Shown here: in pieces, positions 1 to 6,200 of the stretch
Position numbering within the stretch: the first letter of the stretch is position 1
Layout: the number at the start of each line of letters is the position of its first letter
The notes under the pieces: model-generated
The model's database searches: none
The model's input: only the letters and a program-made list of their open reading frames with translations
Told to the model about the DNA's origin: nothing
Origin: Candidatus Hydrogenedentota bacterium
GTDB taxonomy: Bacteria; Hydrogenedentota; Hydrogenedentia; Hydrogenedentales; SLHB01
DNA length: 11,988 nucleotides
NCBI GenBank assembly: GCA_016934125.1
Contig: JAFGTL010000286.1
Span: 1 to 11,988, forward strand
Reading direction: 5' to 3'
Program-made: the position numbers and the translations under genes

Positions 1-294
1 GCGTTCGAGCGCCGCCCGGGCCGCCTCCCTTGAATCCGGCAGGAGCTTCTCCGGGTGCTCGATCAGCCCGATCACCTTATCGCGCCCATCCAACAGCCCG
101 ACGAACCCGTCCGGCCCGGAGAAGGGAAACGCGCGCACCACCTTGACGTCCAGATAGCACCGATCGCCCTCGATCACCAGCCGGAGCCGCCCCGAATCGT
201 CCCGGAACAGGCGGAGCCGCTTGGGCTCGAGATAGTCGTAGTGGGGCTCGCGCGCCAGATCGAGCCGCAATTCGGCCGATCCCTGCATCAACAT
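1..294 (-). CDS. DUF1854 family protein, partial (3' end beyond window)
   Basis: The visible 98 codons run from an ATG at 294 to the window edge without a stop, so only the N-terminal part is seen. The middle of the fragment (roughly residues 47-98) has the DUF1854 pattern: a V-RAFPFS-PDGFVGLLD stretch, then a K/E-rich segment ending in a helix starting DSREAAR. The start is supported by a GGGAG ribosome site 7 nt upstream. The gene follows the ABC transporter after only 15 bp, so the two are surely co-transcribed. From general knowledge, DUF1854 genes are repeatedly found beside ABC exporters of this type, in some proteobacteria within cyanophycin loci. No cyanophycin gene is visible here, so the substrate cannot be inferred. 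The molecular function is unknown; an accessory role for the neighbouring transporter is an inference from context. Confidence 0.8.
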   Translation of the reverse strand, partial: MLMQGSAELRLDLAREPHYDYLEPKRLRLFRDDSGRLRLVIEGDRCYLDVKVVRAFPFSGPDGFVGLLDGRDKVIGLIEHPEKLLPDSREAARAALER

Positions 295-301
295 GGCACC
301 T

Positions 302-306
302 CTCCC
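302..306 (-). promoter_or_regulatory. Ribosome binding site of the DUF1854 gene
   Basis: GGGAG on the minus strand lies 7 nt before the ATG at 294, inside the 15-bp gap after the transporter stop codon. It decides the start of the DUF1854 gene and shows independent initiation within the operon. Confidence 0.65.
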
Positions 307-309
307 GCC

Positions 310-2514
310 TTACCCGCCCACGGCCGTCGCCGCGGACAGCTTGGACTGCATTTCCACCAGGTTCTGATACACGCCCTTCTTGCCGAGCAGTTCCTCGTGC
401 GTGCCGAACTCGGCCACCTTGCCTTCGTCGATCACCAGCAGCCGATCCGAGTTCCGCAGCGTCGAGAGCCGGTGGGCGATGGCGAACGTCGTACGGCCCT
501 TCACGAGCCGCCCCAACGCCTCCTGGATCAGTTCCTCCGTCTCGGTGTCCACCGACGAGGTCGCCTCATCGAGAATGAGGATCTTCGGATCGTGGAGGAT
601 GGCGCGCGCAATCGCGATCCGCTGCCGCTCGCCGCCCGACAACTGCGCGCCCCGTTCACCCACCCGGGTGTCGTATCCATCGGGCTGCCGCATGATGAAT
701 CCATGGGCGTTCGCCGCGATGGCCGCCTGGATCACGTCCTTCTTCGTCGCGTCCGGCCGGGCATAGGCGATGTTCTCATAGATCGTGCCGTGGAACAGAT
801 ACGACTCCTGCGGCACGATGGCGATGTGGCGCCGCAGATCGCGCAACCGGATCTGCCGCAAATCGCGCCCATCCAGGAGGATGGCCCCGTCCTCGACGTC
901 GTAGAACCGGCAGATCAGGTTGATCATGGTCGTCTTGCCGACGCCCGACTTCCCCACCAGCCCGATCATCTCGCCCGGATTCACCGACACCGACACGCCT
1001 TTCAACACCGGCTTGTCGGGCAGGTAGGCGAAATGCGCCTCCCGGAACTCGAACCCGCCGCGCACCTCGTCCATGGGCTCCGCGTCGGGATCGTCATATA
1101 CCTCCTGATCCGTGTCCATGATCTCGAAGAGCCGTTGCGCGGCCGTCATGGCCCGGTTCAGGAAGTCCGTGAGCCGGGTGAGCATCTGGAGCGGGCCGTA
1201 GAACATGCCCAAGTACGCGATAAACGCCATCAGCGTGCCCAACGTCAGCCCGCCCGAACCGCTCAGCACCCGGAGTCCGCCGAAATACCACACGAAGAAC
1301 GTGCCCAGCGTCGTCACGAAGGTGATCACCGGCATGGCCGTGGCCCACATGCCGTCCGCCTTGGCCCAGGCCAGGAAGAAGGCCCTGCTCCGATCCTCGA
1401 ACTTGCCGATCTCCTGCGCCTCTTGCGAGAACGCCTTGACAACCCGCATGCCCGAGATGCAGTCGTTGGCCAAGGCGCTCATCTTCGAGCGCCGCTGCCA
1501 CCACAGGAAGTAGTAGCCCCGGAGGCGCTTGAAGAACCACCACGTCAGCGCCACCACCCCCGGCGCCGGCACCAGCACCAGGAAGCCGAGCATCGGGCTC
1601 ATCGTCAGCAGGATCGCGCAGATCCCCGCCAGTTGCAGCACGCTCGGCAGGGCCCAGAACCCCACGAAGATGAACGCGTCGTTCAGCATGGTGGTGTCGC
1701 CCGTCAACCGCGCCATGAGCGAACCCACCTGCGTCTTGTCGTAGCGCCGCAGCGTCAACCCCTGGATCGCTTGGTAGAGATCGAAGCGCACGTCGTGCAT
1801 GATGCGCGAGCTGAGCCACGCCGCCAGTCGCCCGCGCACCACCCCGAGCAGCATCGATACCGCGTGCAGGGCCACCAGCCCCATCACGATGACGAGCAGC
1901 AACCCCTTGCCGCCGGTCCCGCCCAGCACATCGTCCACCAGCACCTTCACCAGATACGGCGGCACCAGAGCCGCGCCCGTGCCCAGCAGGATCGTCGCGC
2001 TCACCAGCAGCGCCTTGCCCTTGTGCGGCGCCAGATACTTCCAGAACCGCGCCGCCACCTTGTGCCGCTTCAGGCAGGCCGGGCAGAAGCTCCCCCGCTC
2101 GGGCAGCAGCCGCCCGCATTCCTTGCACCGCCGCTCTTCTTCATCCTCGAGCGCCTCGAACCGAGGTTCCTTGTCGTCCCGCCGGGCATCCGACAGCGCC
2201 TTGGCCACCTTGCCGAACCGCTCCGCCAGCGAGTTCGTGCACCGCATCAATTCCATCTTCCGGCCGTCCGTCTCGACTTCGAGCGCCATCTGGCCCACGA
2301 GATGCACGGATTTCACCTCTTTGATGTCGCGGAGCGGGAGCTCCTCCTCGGGCCCGTTGCGGCGATCGCCGTCCGGGAACATCATCACGCGGTCCGTCGT
2401 GACGGCAAGCCAGCGTTCCCCGAACGTCCCGTCCCTGCGCAGATCCGTATCCGTCAGCAGCAACAGGGATTCGTCCGGGCCGAGGTGGCGGCGAATATGA
2501 TCGTTCATGTCCAT
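310..2514 (-). CDS. Exporter-type ABC transporter (TMD-NBD fusion) with N-terminal PH-like domain and zinc ribbon
   Basis: A 734-residue half-transporter counted from the ATG at 2514. Residues about 12-108 look like a small beta-rich PH-like domain ending in a helix. Residues 130-147 form a CxxC-x10-CxxC zinc ribbon. A type I exporter membrane domain of about six helices follows (about 165-455), then a complete nucleotide-binding domain: Walker A GKSGVGKT (521-528), Q-loop Gln569, signature LSGGERQ (625-631), Walker B ILILDEA with catalytic Glu650, and switch His681. It should work as a dimer at the inner membrane, driving export by ATP hydrolysis; the substrate is unknown. The frame stays open to a GTG at 2610, but those 32 extra residues look non-coding. 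The ATG at 2508 is an equal alternative, since its ATGA overlaps the end of a short upstream frame. No clear ribosome site precedes any candidate. The DUF1854 gene follows in the operon. Confidence 0.9.
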   Translation of the reverse strand: MDMNDHIRRHLGPDESLLLLTDTDLRRDGTFGERWLAVTTDRVMMFPDGDRRNGPEEELPLRDIKEVKSVHLVGQMALEVETDGRKMELMRCTNSLAERFGKVAKALSDARRDDKEPRFEALEDEEERRCKECGRLLPERGSFCPACLKRHKVAARFWKYLAPHKGKALLVSATILLGTGAALVPPYLVKVLVDDVLGGTGGKGLLLVIVMGLVALHAVSMLLGVVRGRLAAWLSSRIMHDVRFDLYQAIQGLTLRRYDKTQVGSLMARLTGDTTMLNDAFIFVGFWALPSVLQLAGICAILLTMSPMLGFLVLVPAPGVVALTWWFFKRLRGYYFLWWQRRSKMSALANDCISGMRVVKAFSQEAQEIGKFEDRSRAFFLAWAKADGMWATAMPVITFVTTLGTFFVWYFGGLRVLSGSGGLTLGTLMAFIAYLGMFYGPLQMLTRLTDFLNRAMTAAQRLFEIMDTDQEVYDDPDAEPMDEVRGGFEFREAHFAYLPDKPVLKGVSVSVNPGEMIGLVGKSGVGKTTMINLICRFYDVEDGAILLDGRDLRQIRLRDLRRHIAIVPQESYLFHGTIYENIAYARPDATKKDVIQAAIAANAHGFIMRQPDGYDTRVGERGAQLSGGERQRIAIARAILHDPKILILDEATSSVDTETEELIQEALGRLVKGRTTFAIAHRLSTLRNSDRLLVIDEGKVAEFGTHEELLGKKGVYQNLVEMQSKLSAATAVGG

Positions 2515-2540
2515 CGGACAAACTCGCGGCAGACTCGTTC

Positions 2541-2565
2541 CTGGGGCTCCCTCAGATAGCCCCAG
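2541..2565 (-). promoter_or_regulatory. Hairpin in the transporter mRNA leader
   Basis: A perfect 8-bp inverted repeat (CTGGGGCT with AGCCCCAG) with a 9-nt loop lies between the predicted transcription start (near 2624) and the start codons at 2514/2508. No U-run follows, so it is not a terminator. It could affect translation or stability of the leader; this is inference. Confidence 0.4.
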
Positions 2566-2630
2566 AGTATGCGCACTGCCTTCAGGCGCGAGATCCGCAT
2601 ACTGGGACACGATCCCGCAGCAAACACCAA

Positions 2631-2659
2631 ATTCTAGTTCAACCGCGCCCCCCTGTCAA
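2631..2659 (-). promoter_or_regulatory. Sigma70-type promoter of the ABC transporter-DUF1854 operon
   Basis: On the minus strand a consensus -35 TTGACA (2659-2654) is separated by exactly 17 bp from a -10 TAGAAT (2636-2631, 5 of 6 consensus). Transcription would start near 2624, giving a leader of about 110 nt to the ATG at 2514. It lies back to back with the blaI-type promoter on the other strand. Confidence 0.75.
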
Positions 2660-2691
2660 AAGGCCATTCGTTTGGCCGGGCCATGAGAGCG

Positions 2692-2715
2692 GCACCGGGG
2701 GCCCCGGTGCTTTTT
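2692..2715 (+). terminator. Intrinsic-terminator-like hairpin upstream of the blaI-type gene
   Basis: GCACCGGGG and CCCCGGTGC form a perfect GC-rich palindrome around G701 of the 2.7-kb region (practically a 7-bp stem with a 5-nt loop), directly followed by five T on the plus strand. That is the layout of a rho-independent terminator for plus-strand transcription. A second small inverted repeat (GGCCA...TGGCC, 2662-2677) precedes it. No plus-strand gene ends here, because the gene to the left is on the other strand. It may insulate the divergent promoter or end a short unannotated transcript. Confidence 0.5.
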
Positions 2716-2727
2716 CTGCAAACCCCC

Positions 2728-2756
2728 TTGACAAGGGGAACGGAATCGGGTAACCT
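2728..2756 (+). promoter_or_regulatory. Promoter of the blaI-M56 operon
   Basis: A consensus -35 TTGACA (2728-2733) is followed after 17 bp by a weak -10, TAACCT (2751-2756, 3 of 6 consensus). The strong -35 with a weak -10 and the adjoining tandem repeats suggest a regulated promoter, as expected for an autorepressed BlaI-type operon. Confidence 0.55.
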
Positions 2757-2782
2757 ACTAACGAATTACTACTAAGAAATTA
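2755..2782 (+). repeat. Tandem 14-bp direct repeat, candidate BlaI-type operator
   Basis: Two abutting 14-bp units, CTACTAACGAATTA (2755-2768) and CTACTAAGAAATTA (2769-2782), match at 12 of 14 positions. They overlap the downstream end of the -10 box and cover the likely transcription start. They are strikingly AT-rich in this GC-rich DNA. The second unit with the next base also has weak dyad symmetry (CTAnT...AnTAG). BlaI/MecI repressors bind dyad operators over their own promoters, so this is the natural operator candidate. The assignment is inferred from position and repetition. Confidence 0.5.
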
Positions 2783-2799
2783 GAGGCCGCGCCCAGATC

Positions 2800-2805
2800 A
2801 AGGAG
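2800..2805 (+). promoter_or_regulatory. Ribosome binding site of the blaI-type gene
   Basis: AAGGAG ends 7 nt before the ATG at 2813, a near-ideal Shine-Dalgarno that fixes this start. Confidence 0.8.
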
Positions 2806-2812
2806 ATTCGCC

Positions 2813-3202
2813 ATGGCCCGCCCCTCTTCGCGCTATCCTACCGAGCTCGAACTCGAGATCCTCAAGATCCTCTGGGCGGACGGCCCATCGCCCGTCCGGC
2901 ACGTCCGCGATGCCTTGGCCGGGTTTCGCGATCTCGCCTACACCTCCGTCATGACGATCATGACGATCATGGCGAAAAAAGGCTATCTGCGCCGGGCGCG
3001 CAACGGCAACAGCTACGTGTATCACCCGATCCTCGATCCGGAAACCACCAAACGCGACATGGTGGCGGACTTGGTGGATCGCCTGTTTGAGGGTTCCACC
3101 GCGTCCGCCATGCTCCACCTGCTCGAAACCTGCGATATCGACGACGCCGAGATGGACGCCCTGCGGGCACTCGTTCAGCGCAAGCCGGAGGAGAAGTCAT
3201 GA
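2813..3202 (+). CDS. BlaI/MecI/CopY family transcriptional repressor
   Basis: A 129-residue protein, the usual length for this family. Residues about 8-75 form the winged helix-turn-helix: an N-terminal LELEILKILW helix, a recognition helix around residues 44-58 (TSVMTIMTIMAKKGYL), and a wing with the GNSYVYHP motif. Residues about 78-125 form the C-terminal helical dimerisation part. In BlaI/MecI systems the dimer blocks its own promoter until it is proteolysed after the partner membrane protease senses a signal. Here the partner follows with a 4-bp ATGA overlap (translational coupling), and a tandem repeat sits over the promoter. The Asn-Phe dipeptide cut in staphylococcal MecI/BlaI is absent from this sequence, so inactivation must differ in its site. 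Target genes other than this operon are not visible. The family call is firm; the link to beta-lactams is not supported. Confidence 0.93.
   Translation: MARPSSRYPTELELEILKILWADGPSPVRHVRDALAGFRDLAYTSVMTIMTIMAKKGYLRRARNGNSYVYHPILDPETTKRDMVADLVDRLFEGSTASAMLHLLETCDIDDAEMDALRALVQRKPEEKS
3187..3193 (+). promoter_or_regulatory. Ribosome binding site of the M56-HEAT gene
   Basis: GGAGGAG within the last codons of the repressor gene lies 5 nt before the ATG at 3199, supporting that start and coupled translation of the two genes. Confidence 0.7.
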
Positions 3203-6200
3203 ATGCCATCGCCGGACTCCTGGAAGGCGCATTCTGTGCGCGGATGACGCTCGTACTGGCCCATTTCCTGTGGCAGGGGGTGGCCGTCGCCGCGGTGGCG
3301 GCCGTGGCCGGCGCGGCCCTGCGCCGGTGTTCATCGCGGGTGCGCTACGGCCTCTTCACCGCCGCGATGGGCATCATGATCGCCTGCCCCGTGGCCACGT
3401 TCTGCCTCGTGGCGCGCCCGGCGCCCGTCGAAGTCCCTGAACTGATCGCCCGATCCGTCGAGCCGGCCGCGGTGACGGTGTCCGGGCCGGACTCCGGCAT
3501 CCCGCAGGCCGTCCCCGTCGCCGGGCCCGTGGCCGAGCCGGCCCTGGCCGGGCCGCCCGCCCACGAAGCCGCCCTGGAATCCCCGGTGGCCGCGCCCGTG
3601 CCCGCTGCGGCGCCCGCGCCCGCTGGCGCCTCCACCGTCGAGCGCCTCGCTGACTGGGCCGGCACCGTGGCCCACCGTGCCGATCTCGCCCGGTTCGCGC
3701 CCCAGATCACGCTGGCCTACCTGCTCGGCGTGGCCCTCATGGTGGCGCGGCTGTTACTCGCCGTCCAAGGAGGCCGCCGGCTGCGCGCATCGGCAGAGCC
3801 CGTGGGCGACTCGACACTGCTCGACGCCCTGGCGAGGCATGCCGAGGCCCTCGGGCTTGCTGCCGCCCCGGCGGTGGCCTACTGCACCCGGGTGATGGCG
3901 CCGACCATTGTGGGCGTGATCCGCCCGATGGTGCTGCTGCCCGCGGCGGTGGCGAGCGGGCTGACGCCGGCCCAACTCGAACTGCTCCTCCGTCACGAAC
4001 TGGCCCATATCCGCCGCTACGATCACATCGTCAACATCCTCCAGGGCGTGGTCGAGGCGCTTCTCTTCTTCCATCCCGCCGTGTGGTATGTGTCGCGCCG
4101 GATCCGCATCGAACGCGAACACTGCTGCGACGATCTCGTGCTGGCCGGCGGCGGCGAGGCCTTGGCCTACGCCGAATCGCTGGTATCCGTCGCCGAAATC
4201 GTCAAAGCGGGCGGGGTGGTCAACCCCGCCGCGTTGAGCGCCGCCGGCCGGCCGTCCCAGTTGCGCCGCCGCATTCTGCGCCTGCTCGAAGGCCCCCGGC
4301 CCCACGTCCGGCTCTCGCGGCTGGCCTTGGCGAGCGCCGCCGCCCTCATTGCCATCGCCCTGACGGCCGTCGTCCACGTGGCGGCCCAGGAAGACGCCGC
4401 GCCCGCCGGCGGCGGGTTGGCGGTGGAAGCCGCCGAAGCGCCCGAACCCGCGCCCGAACCCGCGCCCGAGCCCGAGCCCGAGCCCCGTACGCCCGAGGAG
4501 ATCCAGGCGAGGCTCAAACAACTTATCGAGCATGCCGAGCAGAACGACTGGTGGCTGACGCAAGTGGCCATCGAGGAGATGGGCGAACTCGGCAGCCCCG
4601 ACGCGATCCCGTTTCTTGTCGACACGCTGCACCGGGCGCAGGATTTCAGCGTTCGCGCAGCCGCACTGCGCGCCTTGGGCGCCCTGGGCGGCCCGCAAAG
4701 CTGCCGGGAACTCGTCCTGGCCCTCAAGGCCGACGAGAAGCTGCGCGATGCGGCCGTGGCCGCCTTGGCCGGCCACACCGAGCCCGACACGATGCGCCTG
4801 CTCCGCCGGGCGGCGACAGACGAGTTCGTGCCGCTCCGCGAGGGCGCGATCCTCGCCCTCGGCAGCATCGGCACCGACGAAGCCGTCGGGATCATCATCG
4901 AGAGCTTGGCCGGGCCGGCCGAGCCGAAAGTCCGCAGGGCGGCCGTGACGGCCTTGGGCAAACTGCCGCCCACGCAGGTGGCCGCCCCCCTGATCGCCGC
5001 CGCGAAACACGCGAATTCGCAGGTGGCCCAAACCGCCGTCGAGACGCTCGGCCAGGTGGGCCCGGCCGCTGAGCCAACGCTTCGGGCCCGCGTCCGGGAC
5101 ACGCTCATCGCGGCCGTGGGCGGCGATCGCCCCCCCGTTACCAAGGCCGCCGTAGGCGCCCTTGCTCGTTTCGAGGACGCCGAAGCCACGCGCGCCCTCA
5201 GCGGCGCGCTCGCCTCCTCGGATTACGAGCTCCGGCAGGCCGCCGCCAAGGCCTTGGAGGCCCGGGGGTTCGTGCCGGACTCCCCCGCCCAAGCCGGCGC
5301 CTACCACGCCGCCCTCGAGAACTGGGACGTCATCGCCGGCGCCGGCCCGGACGCCGTGCCCTCGCTGATCGCCGCGCTCGATCGGCCGGGAGACGCGCCC
5401 TTCGAAGCGGTGAAAGCGCTCGGCCTGCTCCGCGATCCGCGCGCCATCCGGCCCTTGGCCGCCTGTCTCGGGGACGAATCCAGCAGTGTGCGTGTCGCCA
5501 CGGTGTCCGCCCTGCGCCAGATCGGCGGGCCCGACGTCGTTGAGCCCCTCATCGCGGCGCTGTCCGATTCCTTCGACGAGGTGCGTCGCGAGGCCATCCG
5601 GGCCCTCGGCGAGCTGGGAGACCCCCGCGCCCTCGAGCCTTTGTGTGCGGCCCTGCGCGACCTGGAACGCTCGGCTCGAGTCGACGCCGCCGACGCGCTG
5701 GGGGAGTTGGGCGATCCCCGCGCCCTCGAATCGCTCGTCGCCGCGCTCGACGACGAGGATTCTGAAGTCCGCAATACCGCCGGGAACGCGCTAAGCAGAA
5801 TCAGCGGCGCGGAGAAGATCGATTTGCTCATGGCCGTGATCCGGGGCGAAGGCAACCGGCCCAAGCGCGTCCGCTGGAGCGCGCTCAATGTCCTGCGTGA
5901 GATGGGCGGCGAGGAGATCCGCCAGCGGCTCGAACAATGTGCGCCCGCCATCGAAGACGAGGAGGTGCGCGTCACCGTGGCCGAGTATGCGGAGAAGATG
6001 CGTTCGCCGGGGCGTCCGCAATCGGCGCCGGACGAGCCGTCGCCCGAAGCGCAGGCCGCGTTGAAGCAGTTCCGCGAACTTGTCGGCCAACTCGACGATG
6101 AGGACTGGTGGCTGCGGAAAGTGGCCGTCCAGCAACTCGGCGATCCGGCCGGCCCCGGCAAGGGATACGAGGACGAGGTGGCCCGGCACCTGATTGACGC

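Noticed and set aside
55..2559. 834-codon open frame on the plus strand
   Set aside because: It is antisense to the ABC transporter, which has full ABC motifs. The antisense protein is rich in His, Arg, Gln and Pro with no domain, as expected when high GC third positions remove stop codons.
2515..2610. GTG at 2610 as the start of the ABC transporter
   Set aside because: The 32 added residues have no domain character and the ribosome site is poor (GGGA only 2 nt before GTG). It would fit the promoter with a 13-nt leader, so it is not fully excluded.
3754..5307. 517-codon open frame on the minus strand, with further long frames opposite the HEAT region (5301-6770, 5791-7785)
   Set aside because: All are Gly/Arg/Ser/Ala-rich shadows of the M56-HEAT gene. 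The repetitive GC-rich coding sequence keeps several frames open.
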